Below are positions 18,854 to 28,039 of a stretch of 64,000 nt of DNA, piece after piece. Location of the stretch: NCBI GenBank assembly GCA_042091495.1, contig JBELHJ010000008.1, positions 1-64,000 on the forward strand, read 5' to 3'. This DNA is from JBELHJ01 sp042091495. Its GTDB lineage: Bacteria > Bacteroidota > Bacteroidia > Flavobacteriales > Flavobacteriaceae. Numbering within the stretch: position 1 is the stretch's first letter; each line of letters starts with the position of its first letter. The notes under the pieces were generated by a model. That model saw nothing but the letters and a program-made list of their open reading frames with translations, was not told the DNA's origin and searched no databases. The position numbers were made by a program, and so were the translations under genes.

Positions 18854-19807
18854 CTAAATTTTATCTTTGATTATATAACGGTTTTTATTTTTTCGAGTTC
18901 TTAAAATCATTTCACCTAAAAACCCTGCAATAAAAAACTGCGAACCAATAACCATTGTAGTTAAAGCAATATAAAAATGGGGACGTTCAGTAATTAGTCT
19001 CCCCCTGGGATTAAAAAAGATTTTGTCAATTCCCAAGTATAAAGAAAATGTAAACCCAATGACTAGCATAATTACACCTAACGCACCAAAAAGGTGCATA
19101 GGACGTTTTCCAAATCTTGAAACAAACCATATGGTTATAAGATCTAAAAAACCTTTAACAAATCGGTCAGTCCCAAATTTTGTTTGGCCATATTTTCTTG
19201 CTTGATGCTTGACAATTTTTTCTCCAATTTTAGTAAATCCAGCATTTTTTGCTAATACGGGAATATAACGATGCATTTCACCATTAACATTAATGGCTTT
19301 AACTACCTCTTTTTTGTATGCTTTAAGTCCACAATTAAAGTCATTAAGTTTTAACCCGGAAGTTTTTCTAGCTGCCCAATTGAAAAGTTTTGAAGGGAGA
19401 TTTTTTGTGAATAAATCATCGAATCGTTTCTTTTTCCAACCAGAAACTATATCGTAACCTTCAGTTTTAATCATTTTATATAACTCAGGAATTTCTTCAG
19501 GATTATCCTGTAAATCAGCATCCATAGTGATAACAATTTCACCCAAGGCCTCTTTAAAACCGGCATGAAGGGCCTGTGATTTTCCAAAATTTCTTTGAAA
19601 TCGAATGCCTTTAATACAATGGTTTGTTTTTGAAATTGATTTTATTACTTTCCAGGAATTATCAGTACTTCCATCATCAATAAAAATAATTTCATAAGAA
19701 AAAGAATTGGATTGCATGGTGTTTGCAATCCAATCATGGAGTTCTTTTAATGAGTCTTGCTCATTTAGTAGAGGTATAACAACAGTTATGTCTGTGATAT
19801 TATTCAA
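18854..19807 (-). CDS. Family 2 glycosyltransferase, polyprenyl-phosphate sugar synthase type
   Basis: The 317-residue protein has a GT-A fold at the N-terminus with VVIPLLNEQDSL, FIDDGSTDNSW and the metal-binding TMDADLQDN, then two membrane helices near the C-terminus (about residues 228-255 and 262-300). This layout matches DPM1/GtrB/ArnC-like enzymes that move a sugar from a nucleotide donor onto undecaprenyl phosphate at the inner membrane. The sugar cannot be told from sequence. Its start overlaps the DUF4199 gene stop by 8 bases, so the two are likely translated together. Confidence 0.9.
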   Translation of the reverse strand: MNNITDITVVIPLLNEQDSLKELHDWIANTMQSNSFSYEIIFIDDGSTDNSWKVIKSISKTNHCIKGIRFQRNFGKSQALHAGFKEALGEIVITMDADLQDNPEEIPELYKMIKTEGYDIVSGWKKKRFDDLFTKNLPSKLFNWAARKTSGLKLNDFNCGLKAYKKEVVKAINVNGEMHRYIPVLAKNAGFTKIGEKIVKHQARKYGQTKFGTDRFVKGFLDLITIWFVSRFGKRPMHLFGALGVIMLVIGFTFSLYLGIDKIFFNPRGRLITERPHFYIALTTMVIGSQFFIAGFLGEMILRTRKNKNRYIIKDKI

Positions 19808-20330
19808 GATTAGGATCTTTCTTTTTGAAAGACAAAGCTACAATTAATCCAACAACTGCATAAAAAACAATTTGAAAAGCTAGTGATTTTAATATACCTG
19901 CAATACCAAATTGGTTTTGATTTTCTAACTTAGTCACAGCTTCATTGATGGATGCTTCAGGTGCACCAAAACCTTCCATCATATTAACTGTCATCTCTAT
20001 AGTTTTTTCTTTCAAAAAAGTAGCAGCTTCAGTATCGATAAAGTTAAACAATAGAAAACTTACAACAGAACTTAGTAACATCCCAATTATGATTGGAAGA
20101 ATGAAAGATGAAAATCCTTGTTTAAAGGATATAAATCCATTGAGTTGTTTTTTGTAGCCCATAGTAGAATAGATTCCAAAACCGAGTACAAAAAAGAATA
20201 AAACAATTCCAAACCAGGGTTTTAGGAATAGTTCGAGATTAACAGAGTACGCTATGACTGTACAAGCAATTAAGAATAGCCCAAGATATGTGCCGTTTTT
20301 AGTAGTTAAAGTTTTAAGTTGATTTTCCAT
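19800..20330 (-). CDS. DUF4199 family membrane protein
   Basis: The 176-residue protein has four predicted membrane helices: YLGLFLIACTVIAYSV, PWFGIVLFFFVLGFGIY, a helix around residues 72-95, and a C-terminal helix SLAFQIVFYAVVGLIVAL. A soluble loop of about 50 residues lies between helices 3 and 4. It fits the DUF4199 family, which is widespread and uncharacterised in Bacteroidetes and often precedes a glycosyltransferase of this type, as here. Confidence 0.82.
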   Translation of the reverse strand: MENQLKTLTTKNGTYLGLFLIACTVIAYSVNLELFLKPWFGIVLFFFVLGFGIYSTMGYKKQLNGFISFKQGFSSFILPIIIGMLLSSVVSFLLFNFIDTEAATFLKEKTIEMTVNMMEGFGAPEASINEAVTKLENQNQFGIAGILKSLAFQIVFYAVVGLIVALSFKKKDPNLE

Positions 20331-20415
20331 AAGATTAAATGATTATTTACTTTAGTTTGTGTTAAAAACTTTAAAAAAGTTACATCAAATAAAAGAATAT
20401 TTTTCTAGATTGTTG

Positions 20416-20445
20416 TTGCATTTTAATTATTTATACTTAAATTTG
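20416..20445 (+). promoter_or_regulatory. Promoter of the L31 gene, full Bacteroidetes consensus
   Basis: TTG at 20416-20418 is followed after 19 bases by TAAATTTG at 20438-20445. Both elements and their spacing match the Flavobacterium consensus. Initiation would be near 20452, giving a leader of about 28 bases. Confidence 0.85.
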
Positions 20446-20479
20446 CACCTCGAAATTAGAATATTTAAAGAATTTAGAG

Positions 20480-20731
20480 ATGAGAAAAGGAATACATCCG
20501 GAAAATTATAGATTAGTTGCATTTAAAGACATGTCTAATGATGATGTGTTTTTGACCAAATCAACTGCCGTTACTAATGAAACAATCGAAGTTGAAGGTG
20601 TTGAATATCCATTAGTTAAATTAGAAATTTCAAGATCTTCTCATCCATTTTACACTGGTAAGGCTAAGTTAGTTGATACTGCTGGTCGTATCGATAAATT
20701 TAAAAACAAATACGCTAAGTTTAAGAAATAA
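20480..20731 (+). CDS. rpmE2: Ribosomal protein L31, type B
   Basis: The 83-residue protein starts MRKGIHPENYRLVAFKDMS and matches the type B form of bL31. It has no cysteine at all, so it is the zinc-independent form; type A L31 binds zinc through four cysteines. In Bacteroidetes this form is normally the housekeeping one, so its presence alone does not signal zinc starvation. It has a strong promoter just upstream and a strong terminator just downstream, so it is a single-gene unit. Confidence 0.97.
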   Translation: MRKGIHPENYRLVAFKDMSNDDVFLTKSTAVTNETIEVEGVEYPLVKLEISRSSHPFYTGKAKLVDTAGRIDKFKNKYAKFKK

Positions 20732-20753
20732 GCTTAACGATAAATATACACCT

Positions 20754-20785
20754 AAGCCTTTCAGTACTGAAAGGCTTTTTTTATT
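20754..20785 (+). terminator. Terminator of the L31 gene
   Basis: AAGCCTTTCAG and CTGAAAGGCTT form an 11-bp stem with a two-base centre, followed by seven T residues. Confidence 0.93.
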
Positions 20786-20808
20786 TTTGATAAAATAGAA
20801 TTGTCCAA

Positions 20809-21984
20809 ATGAACTATATTCTTTTTGATGGGCCCTACAGAGATAATTTGTTGCCCTTTACATTTACAAAGCCGGTAGCTGATCTTAGAATTGGAATTCT
20901 AACTATTAGAGAAAAATGGGAGTTGTTTTTAAAAACAACAACAACTACTGTTACAGAAGATTATTTATCTGAAAAATATCCAATGGTTGAATTGGAGAAT
21001 AATGTCATGATTAATGCTTCAGTGATACCTTCCAAAGATTTGGTTGAGCAAATTAAAAGCTTAAAGCATAATCAGGCTATTTTTTATAATGAGGAACTTA
21101 TTGCTTTTTTTAGTTTGTCAAATGTTGAAACTATCGATTTTGAGTTATTCGATAAAATTAATTTGAATGAAGAACCAATTCTTATTAAGAATACTTGGGA
21201 TATTTTTTCAAATAACGGCATAGCACTTCAACGCGATTATGAAAAGATAACTGAAGGTAGAAAATCTTTGCCTATTCCGGATTCTGTAAATGTTGTAAAT
21301 CCAGAGCAAATTTTTATTGAAGAAGGTGCTACTTTAAATTTCGTTACAATTAATGCTTCGAAAGGTCCTGTTTATATTGGAAAAAATTCAGAAATAATGG
21401 AGGGTTCAATTATTCGAGGACCATTAGCATTATGTGAGGGTGCTATTTTAAAATTGGGTACTAAAATTTATGGCCCTACAACTGTTGGACCTTTTAGTAA
21501 AGTAGGTGGAGAGGTTAATAATTCAGTTATTTCAGGATACTCTAACAAAGGCCATGATGGGTTCTTAGGAAACTCTGTTATTGGTGAATGGTGTAACCTT
21601 GGAGCTGATACAAATACTTCTAATCTCAAGAATAATTATGCAGAAGTTCGTTTATGGGATTATGAGTCTGGTCGTTTTGCTTCCACGGGTCTTCAGTTTT
21701 GTGGTTTAATGATGGGAGATCACTCTAAATGTGCAATTAACACAATGTTTAATACTGGAACTGTTGTTGGAGTTTGTGCAAATATTTTTGGAAGTGGCTT
21801 CCCGAGAAATTTTGTTCCAAGTTTTAGTTGGGGAGGTTCTCAGGGGTTTACTACTTATTTAACATCTAAGGCATTTGAAGTTGCAAAAATTGTCATGTCC
21901 AGAAGAAATGTAGAGTTTACAGAACAAGATGAATATATTTTGACAACTATATTTAACCAAACGGAAGACTTCAGAAAATCATAG
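20809..21984 (+). CDS. GlmU-like sugar nucleotidyltransferase/acetyltransferase family protein
   Basis: The 391-residue protein starts MNYILFDGPYRDNLLPFTFT and matches the Bacteroidetes-specific GlmU substitute family. The N-terminal part of about 170 residues replaces a canonical nucleotidyltransferase, lacking the classic LAAGxGTRM motif; the C-terminal part is a left-handed beta helix of hexapeptide repeats (VYIGKNSEIMEGSIIRG, GTVVGVCANIFGSG). It is thought to supply UDP-N-acetylglucosamine, but biochemical proof for the family is limited as far as I know. It follows L31 after a terminator. Confidence 0.82.
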   Translation: MNYILFDGPYRDNLLPFTFTKPVADLRIGILTIREKWELFLKTTTTTVTEDYLSEKYPMVELENNVMINASVIPSKDLVEQIKSLKHNQAIFYNEELIAFFSLSNVETIDFELFDKINLNEEPILIKNTWDIFSNNGIALQRDYEKITEGRKSLPIPDSVNVVNPEQIFIEEGATLNFVTINASKGPVYIGKNSEIMEGSIIRGPLALCEGAILKLGTKIYGPTTVGPFSKVGGEVNNSVISGYSNKGHDGFLGNSVIGEWCNLGADTNTSNLKNNYAEVRLWDYESGRFASTGLQFCGLMMGDHSKCAINTMFNTGTVVGVCANIFGSGFPRNFVPSFSWGGSQGFTTYLTSKAFEVAKIVMSRRNVEFTEQDEYILTTIFNQTEDFRKS

Positions 21985-21990
21985 GTTAAC

Positions 21991-23073
21991 CTATTTTTTT
22001 ACGCTTTTGAGATTTAATAGATTGATAGAATTTATCCCAAGTCCCTTAACTTTTATTGAAGTGAAACGGATTACTTCGTCATAAAATAAAGGTATAACCG
22101 GTATTTCGGTGTTTATTAATGCGTCCATTTTTTGATAAAGTTTTATACGTTTTTTGATGCCTGTAACACCAAAACTTTGTTGATATAAATTATCAAATTC
22201 TTGATTATTAAAGAAACTGTAATTTGGACCGAAGGGCGTGAAGTTTTTACTATAAAATAGAGATAAATAATTCTGTGCATCTGGATAATCTGCAATCCAA
22301 CTAGCTCTAAACATACTTAATTTTCCGTTTGCTTTAGCTTCTTTTAGAGCGGCTGCAGGAATGACTTCAATATCTATATTCAAACCATTATTTTTTAACT
22401 CTCTTTGAATGTATTCACAAAAGCTCAAATAATTAGCAGTTGTTGTAAGTTTGATTTTAGGGTTTAAAATACCGGATTCATCTTTAAATCCTTTGATGAG
22501 TTTTTTTGATAGTACAGGATCATAAATAATTTCCTGACTATCATCGTGACCTGGAAGACCTTTTGGAATAAAACAATTATTAGCTGCTACACCAATACCA
22601 TTCCTCAAATATTTAATCATTTTAGATCTATCAAATCCAATATTTATTGCTTTTCTCAAAGCTTTTGAATTTGCGATTGAATTTTCTTCAGATAAATTAA
22701 AAGCTATGTACTCTGTATTTAGATATGATGTTTTAAGCATTTTAATCCTGTCCAGATACTTGTTATTTAATTCTCCGTTTTTGTTTATAATATCGTCTTT
22801 GTATGAATCTTCTATACCAGAGATAAAATCAATATTACCCTGAATAAATTCTAAGTACTCACTTTGTTTGTCAGGGATAAATGTTATAGCAATGGCTTCA
22901 AGATAAGGGAGTTTAACATTATTTTCATCAGTCTCGAAATACAAATAATTTTTTCTTAAAACGAGTTTAATATTTTCCTTCCAAAGTTTGAATTTAAAAG
23001 GGCCAGTACCAATTGGATTTTTTCTAAAGTCTAAAGTTGGTGCATTTACTATTTCATGTGGTACAACAGAACA
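21991..23073 (-). CDS. Oligopeptide-type ABC transporter substrate-binding protein, N-terminus lost in gap
   Basis: The visible 360 residues are the C-terminal two thirds of a family 5 extracellular solute-binding protein (OppA/DppA type). Typical features are NPIGTGPFKFKLW at the start of the visible part, LRKAINIGFDRSKMIKYL, and WIADYPDAQNYLSLFYS near the end. The N-terminus, including the expected signal sequence, falls in the N run at 23074-23173. The reading frame happens to continue into the nuclease gene on the other side, but that is a product of the arbitrary 100-base gap. No permease or ATPase genes lie nearby. Confidence 0.88.
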   Translation of the reverse strand, partial: CSVVPHEIVNAPTLDFRKNPIGTGPFKFKLWKENIKLVLRKNYLYFETDENNVKLPYLEAIAITFIPDKQSEYLEFIQGNIDFISGIEDSYKDDIINKNGELNNKYLDRIKMLKTSYLNTEYIAFNLSEENSIANSKALRKAINIGFDRSKMIKYLRNGIGVAANNCFIPKGLPGHDDSQEIIYDPVLSKKLIKGFKDESGILNPKIKLTTTANYLSFCEYIQRELKNNGLNIDIEVIPAAALKEAKANGKLSMFRASWIADYPDAQNYLSLFYSKNFTPFGPNYSFFNNQEFDNLYQQSFGVTGIKKRIKLYQKMDALINTEIPVIPLFYDEVIRFTSIKVKGLGINSINLLNLKSVKK

Positions 23074-23173
23074 NNNNNNNNNNNNNNNNNNNNNNNNNNN
23101 NNNNNNNNNNNNNNNNNNNNNNNNNNNNNNNNNNNNNNNNNNNNNNNNNNNNNNNNNNNNNNNNNNNNNNNNN
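23074..23173. other. Assembly gap (100 N) between two different genes
   Basis: The flanks share no duplicated sequence, unlike the gaps in purL and the HTTM gene. The protein families on the two sides are unrelated, so the hidden part must hold the end of one gene and the start of the other. The true length is unknown and must exceed 100 bases. Confidence 0.9.
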
Positions 23174-24768
23174 CTATTGTAATTAAAATTTAACCCTTCA
23201 CTTAAAACAGTATTATCATCTCCATTTGTTGAGGACTCTGCATTTCCTCCGTCAGGGGAATTAAACTGAGAGCCGTTAAAGTCAGACATGCAATTCTCAA
23301 CTGCAACTTTAAATTGGGTTTTTTCACTAATAGGATTATTAAAAGTTACCCAAATATCAAATGATATTTCTTGATTATCCTCAGCGATGATTCCTAGATT
23401 AGAAAATGCAATTTTAGAATCTGGAAAAACTTTGTGGTGATTAACTTTTCGTTCATCCAGTTCAACGTCATTTTGATAAATTGCAATTTTATCCAAAACA
23501 TGATAATTTGAAATTTCAAAGTTAATGTGATTAAGAATCGTAGGGAAATCATCATCATCATCATTAATCCCTCCATCTCTTAATTTAAATGAAGCAATTT
23601 TTATTGCATTATCTTTTGTGAGATTGTAGAAATTACCGTTTCCATAATTATCAGATACTGTTACTAAATCTGTGGCTTGATAATTTGAACTTAATATGTT
23701 TTTGGGACTAATAAAATCAGAATCGTAAATAATATCAGATGTTGAAGATTTATAACCTAATTCTTCAGTTGTGAATTGAATTAAGACAGGGTAGTGGTCA
23801 GAGATTTTGTCCATCTCGATGTATTCATTGTTACTGTTGGTGTAACCGTGAACAATGCGTGCGTCTTTAGTATAGTTTGAAAGGGTTTGATTGCTAAGAA
23901 TATAATCAATTCTACTAAGATGTCTGGACCTTTGTGCTTTTGTGGCAACTGCAGCAACAGCTTTACTGGGAAAAGTCCCCCACATTTTATTTGCTTTATA
24001 CCCTTCTTTGTTGGCATAATTATCAATCAAATCAATAATATCCAGATTAGAAGATAAATATTTAGGCATTACTGAGTAATCCCAATCACAAGTTGTGATA
24101 TCAGAATTTGACGTACAACTTAACTCAGAGTTAAATTTATTTCCTTTATCAAATCGTTCTTTTAAACGTTCAGAAATATTATTATTAAGATAAATAGCAT
24201 CATTTTCAGTGTTAGAATTAAAGTCTCCTAATATTATTACATGATTATTATTGTTAACGAAATTTCGAAATTTTGAAAGTATTAAATCAGTTTCGTTTTT
24301 TCTATTATTTATACTACTTGAACTTAGATGAGTAATAATGAAATAGAAATGTTCATTTTTTATTTTATAAACTGCATGGCCTTCATAGGTATTATCTCCA
24401 TCAACTAATTCCATTTCCCATTTAGATGTAATGCCAATAGATTGTTTTGAACCACGGTCCCATACATAAGCAAAATTGTGATTGATTTTAGAAGCTAATT
24501 GCGATAATTCTGATTCGCTATCATAGGTAGATCCTAATTCTTGATAAGCAATAATATCTGGATTTTCTATTAATATCCAATCGATGAATTTCTCTTCTTG
24601 AGGTAAGTGATCTCCTGATTTACCAGGAGATAAAGTAAGTCCATAAAACAAATTATAAGTTACTACTTTAATGGATTCAATACTATTACTATTGGGGAGC
24701 AAATTTTGAGAAATAGTACTTGCACAATAGCTAAAAATAAATGATAAAATTAGTATTTGTTTGGGCAT
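23174..24768 (-). CDS. Secreted endonuclease/exonuclease/phosphatase family protein, C-terminus lost in gap
   Basis: The protein starts at the ATG at 24768 with a signal-peptide-like region (MPKQILILSFIFSYCAST). About 530 residues are visible before the N run. The DNase I-like fold is marked by IKVVTYNLFYGL, DIIAYQELGS, HVIILGDFNSN, RIDYILSNQ and SDHYPVLIQF, which carry the metal-binding and catalytic residues. The last 200 visible residues are a beta-rich region of unknown role. A secreted nuclease or phosphodiesterase is the likely job. The C-terminal sorting signal expected for T9SS export, if any, lies in the gap. Confidence 0.85.
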
Positions 24769-24868
24769 GATAATCAATTATTAAATTGTAGTAAATATAA
24801 ATGAATTGTCTAATAGATTATTATGAGTATGGCGCAATGTCATGATTTTATTATAATATTCTTATGCT

Positions 24869-24876
24869 TATCTTTG
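24869..24876 (+). promoter_or_regulatory. Predicted -7 element of the mtaB promoter
   Basis: TATCTTTG matches TAnnTTTG 18 bases before the ATG. The expected -33 position reads TTT, not TTG. Confidence 0.5.
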
Positions 24877-24894
24877 CACGCTTTTATATAAGTA

Positions 24895-26058
24895 ATGACA
24901 AATAATAAAAAGGTAGCATTTTACACATTAGGTTGTAAGTTAAATTTTTCGGAAACATCTACAATAGCTAGAAATTTCGATAACGAAGGATTTGATAGGG
25001 TTGACTTTTCTGATAAAGCAGATATCTATGTAATTAATACTTGCTCAGTAACTGAAAATGCTGACAAGCGATTTAAAACGATAGTTAAACAAGCTCAAAA
25101 AGTAAATCCAAATGCTTTTGTTGCNNNNNNNNNNNNNNNNNNNNNNNNNNNNNNNNNNNNNNNNNNNNNNNNNNNNNNNNNNNNNNNNNNNNNNNNNNNN
25201 NNNNNNNNNNNNNNNNNNNNNNNNACAATACCTTTAGCTAGGGGTATTTCAAGAAGTGACACCATGGAAAACGTCATTAATAATGCCAAGGAGATTTCCG
25301 CTCAAAATATAAAAGAAATTGTTCTTACTGGTGTTAATATAGGTGATTATGGCAAAGGCGAATTTGGAAATAAACGTCACGAGCACACATTTCTTGACTT
25401 GGTAAGATCTTTAGATCAAGTAGATGGTATTGAACGTCTTAGAATATCCTCAATAGAGCCTAATTTGCTTAAAAATGAAACTATAGATTTAGTAGCTTCA
25501 TCAAGAGCTTTTGTACCTCATTTTCACATTCCATTACAAAGTGGAAGTAATACAATTCTAAAACTTATGAAAAGAAGGTACTTAAGAGAGTTGTATCAAG
25601 ACAGGGTGAATGTTATTAAATCTAAAATGCCACATGCTTGTATTGGTGTTGATGTTATTGTTGGTTTTCCTGGAGAAACTGATGAACATTTCCTAGAAAC
25701 ATATGAGTTTTTAGCGGCTTTAGAGATCTCCTATTTACATGTTTTCACTTATTCAGAGCGTGATAATACAGAAGCTGCAGAAATGAAAGATGTTGTATCA
25801 CTCAAACAGAGACAAAAAAGAAGTAAAATGCTTAGAGGTTTGTCAGCTAAAAAGCGAAGGGCATTTTATGAAAGTCAACTAAATACGATTAGAGTCGTTT
25901 TATTTGAAAATGAAAACAAGTCGGGATATATACAAGGCTTCACGGAAAATTACGTAAAGGTTAAAACACCTTGGAATCCTGATTTGTGCAATACCATCCA
26001 CGATGTTAAATTGTTGAAAATAGATGAGGATGGCTTAGTGAGATTTGAATTTATTTAA
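24895..26058 (+). CDS. mtaB: tRNA t6A37 methylthiotransferase MtaB, interrupted by a gap
   Basis: MtaB adds a methylthio group to t6A37 of tRNAs that read ANN codons, using two iron-sulphur clusters and SAM. The N-terminal cluster domain shows YTLGCKLNFSET and NTCSVTENADKR. The run of N at 25125-25224 removes the central stretch that holds the third N-domain cysteine and the radical-SAM CxxxCxxC motif. The sequence resumes at TIPLARGISRSD, which normally follows that motif directly. The rest of the radical-SAM domain (PLQSGSNTILKLMKRRY, GVDVIVGFPGET) and a TRAM-like C-terminus are present. Compared with homologues near 440 residues, about 80 residues seem missing, more than the 33 that the N run would allow. 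Confidence 0.93.
   Translation: MTNNKKVAFYTLGCKLNFSETSTIARNFDNEGFDRVDFSDKADIYVINTCSVTENADKRFKTIVKQAQKVNPNAFVXXXXXXXXXXXXXXXXXXXXXXXXXXXXXXXXXXTIPLARGISRSDTMENVINNAKEISAQNIKEIVLTGVNIGDYGKGEFGNKRHEHTFLDLVRSLDQVDGIERLRISSIEPNLLKNETIDLVASSRAFVPHFHIPLQSGSNTILKLMKRRYLRELYQDRVNVIKSKMPHACIGVDVIVGFPGETDEHFLETYEFLAALEISYLHVFTYSERDNTEAAEMKDVVSLKQRQKRSKMLRGLSAKKRRAFYESQLNTIRVVLFENENKSGYIQGFTENYVKVKTPWNPDLCNTIHDVKLLKIDEDGLVRFEFI
25125..25224. other. Assembly gap (100 N) inside mtaB
   Basis: No duplicated flanks are present. The gap hides the radical-SAM CxxxCxxC region. Judged by family length it should represent roughly 240 bases rather than 100; the remainder modulo 3 must be 1 for the frame to hold. 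Confidence 0.85.
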
Positions 26059-26351
26059 ATTCTGATTCCTACAGGTAACATAGCCTTATACCTTCTATGC
26101 CTTCTAATAAACTTTGCAATAACAGGGCTAGTAGGAACCACATTGATATTTCTTTCTTTAATAGATTCAAGTACAATCGTAAGGAATTCTTCCGTAAAAT
26201 CTTCTTGATTGTCAATTTCAGGAACAAATAACTTAGTTAAAAATATTTTTCTTTCTTGATGAGAATATTCAATCTTGGCAAGATTGTCATTAATTTTTAA
26301 CTCAAACTGGCGTAAAAATTCATTATCGACTAATTCAGCTGCATCAATCAT
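26055..26351 (-). CDS. Small GNAT-like N-acetyltransferase (YjdJ type)
   Basis: The 98-residue protein matches the short GCN5-related acetyltransferase-like family of about 90-100 residues. The first half is an antiparallel sheet (FELKINDNLAKIEYSHQERK), and the end has the family pattern SPVIAKFIRRHRRYKAMLP. Its substrate is unknown. It converges with mtaB and the two genes overlap by 4 bases. The minus strand has TAAATTTG at 26392-26399, about 40 bases upstream of the ATG, as a possible -7 element. Confidence 0.8.
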   Translation of the reverse strand: MIDAAELVDNEFLRQFELKINDNLAKIEYSHQERKIFLTKLFVPEIDNQEDFTEEFLTIVLESIKERNINVVPTSPVIAKFIRRHRRYKAMLPVGIRI

Positions 26352-26407
26352 AGTATCAATTTTAAAATCTTAGGTAATTATTTAAGGCATGCAAATTTAC
26401 AAAAAAA

Positions 26408-27302
26408 ATGTTTGTTTATTTCAGAAAANNNNNNNNNNNNNNNNNNNNNNNNNNNNNNNNNNNNNNNNNNNNNNNNNNNNNNNNNNNNNNNNNNNNNNNN
26501 NNNNNNNNNNNNNNNNNNNNNNNNNNNNTTAACAATTCCTCAAAATCTAGACTTTTGTGGTGAACCTGTACCTCTTGAAGATTCAGATGTCTATGAACGT
26601 ATAGATAGGGAATTACTTGTAAATACGTATTGGCAATCCAATGGATTGTTACTCTTGAAAAGAGCTAATAGATTTTTTCCAATTATTGAGCCAATTTTAA
26701 AATCTAATGGAGTACCAGATGATTTTAAATATTTGGCTTTGATAGAGAGTGGTTTTATGAATGTGGTTTCCCCAGCTGGTGCGAGAGGATTTTGGCAATT
26801 AATGAAAAGTACAGCTAAAGAAAACGGTTTAGAAGTAAACGAAAATGTTGATGAACGCTATCACATTGAAAAAGCAACTCAAGTTGCATGTAAATTCTTG
26901 ATAGATTCCAAAGAGCGATTTGGCAACTGGACGCTAGCAGCAGCTTCATACAATATGGGGAAAACAGGTCTAGAAAAACGTCTAAATCAGCAGGATTCAG
27001 ACAACTATTACGATTTGCTTCTCAATGAGGAAACAGCGAGATACCTATTCAGAATTATTGCTATTAAGGAGATTTTGAATTCGCCTAAAGATTACGGATT
27101 TAATTATGAGCCTTCTGATTTGTATAGTTTAGAGGTGTGTAGAGAAGTACTTGTTGATTCCGCTGTAACAGATCTTGTAGGTTTTGCTAAATCCTATAAT
27201 ATATCATACAAGACATTTAAAAGGCACAACCCGTGGTTGAGAGAGCGACATTTAAAAAATGCTAGCAGGAAAAAATATATTTTCAAAATTCCTGAAAACT
27301 AA
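26408..27302 (+). CDS. Membrane-bound lytic murein transglycosylase (MltD/SLT type), N-terminal part in gap
   Basis: The C-terminal 258 residues after the gap form an SLT-domain enzyme that cleaves peptidoglycan: the catalytic glutamate is in YLALIESGF, followed by SPAGARGFWQLMKSTAKENG, ASYNMGKTGLEKRL and NEETARYLFRIIAIKEI. The start is uncertain because 26429-26528 is N. The ATG at 26408 gives MFVYFRK, a fitting beginning for a membrane anchor; a TTG at 26412 keeps the apparent frame through exactly 100 N, but that number is arbitrary. The end overlaps the convergent thioredoxin-like gene by 4 bases. Confidence 0.85.
26429..26528. other. Assembly gap (100 N) in the N-terminal part of the transglycosylase gene
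   Basis: The flanks are not duplicates. The gap hides the anchor or signal peptide and the linker of the transglycosylase; the true length is unknown. Confidence 0.85.
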
Positions 27303-27955
27303 TTTATATTTTCCATTTGTGCTTTTGTAGCTTCATTAAACTCTGCTATAATTTCGTTTTGATGAGTATCTAAATAGTGTGGATCATATTCAGGTTTAAT
27401 TGAAATTAGTTGTTTGGTATGAGAAATTAAAAAACAAGAAGGGCTTCCAAAAGAATGCTTAAAAGCTCTGATAAAATTATTTTCTTTGTTTCTGCTTTCG
27501 TCTACATATGCCACAGTAACGTTCTTATTAAAGTGTTTAACATAGCGTTTTGCAGTAAAAGGATCCGTCCAATACAAAACAATTACAGCTATTTTATCTC
27601 TGTAAAGCGTAGCTAAGTTGTTAATTAATTCAAGTTCATCTTCTTCAATAGGATGCCAACTTGATTTTGTTAATAACAATATAGGTTTATTAATTTTATC
27701 AAGTTTTACTTTGCCAGTTTTAGCATTCCTGAGTTCTACATTCCTGATATATGTATCCTTGAGATATGTATTGAAAAGCGAATCAAATAAATATTCAACT
27801 CTTTCAGAATTGTTTTCTTTGATTGCGATTTCATTTTTTGAATTAAATTTCTTGAGATGCTTAATAATTTCGGTATCATAGTAATTGAGAGCTTCATCTT
27901 GGGAAAATGATACAAAAGACAGCAGTAGCACTGATAGTAGTAGGTAATTTTTCAC
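27299..27955 (-). CDS. Periplasmic thioredoxin-fold protein without a CXXC motif
   Basis: The 218-residue protein has a signal peptide (MKNYLLLSVLLLSFVSFSQ). The remainder looks like a TlpA/redoxin fold: a strand KPILLLTKSSW, a helix, the strand IAVIVLYWTDP, then NVTVAYVDES and a cis-Pro region GSPSCFLISHTKQLI. At the position where CXXC is expected, the sequence is WHPI (KSSWHPIEEDELELIN), so it cannot act as a dithiol oxidoreductase. The only cysteine is in PSCFLI. A structural or binding role is more likely. No partner is evident nearby. Confidence 0.68.
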   Translation of the reverse strand: MKNYLLLSVLLLSFVSFSQDEALNYYDTEIIKHLKKFNSKNEIAIKENNSERVEYLFDSLFNTYLKDTYIRNVELRNAKTGKVKLDKINKPILLLTKSSWHPIEEDELELINNLATLYRDKIAVIVLYWTDPFTAKRYVKHFNKNVTVAYVDESRNKENNFIRAFKHSFGSPSCFLISHTKQLISIKPEYDPHYLDTHQNEIIAEFNEATKAQMENIN

Positions 27956-28039
27956 AGTAGGTTAATTTAGGCGATGCTAATTTCGTGAAAACTTAAAAAT
28001 TATCAAAATCTAATTTGTGTTAGATATAATATTTGAATT

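Noticed and set aside
21991..24777. A new nuclease-solute-binding fusion protein
   Set aside because: The two parts are joined only by 100 N of arbitrary length and belong to unrelated families; they are listed as two broken genes.
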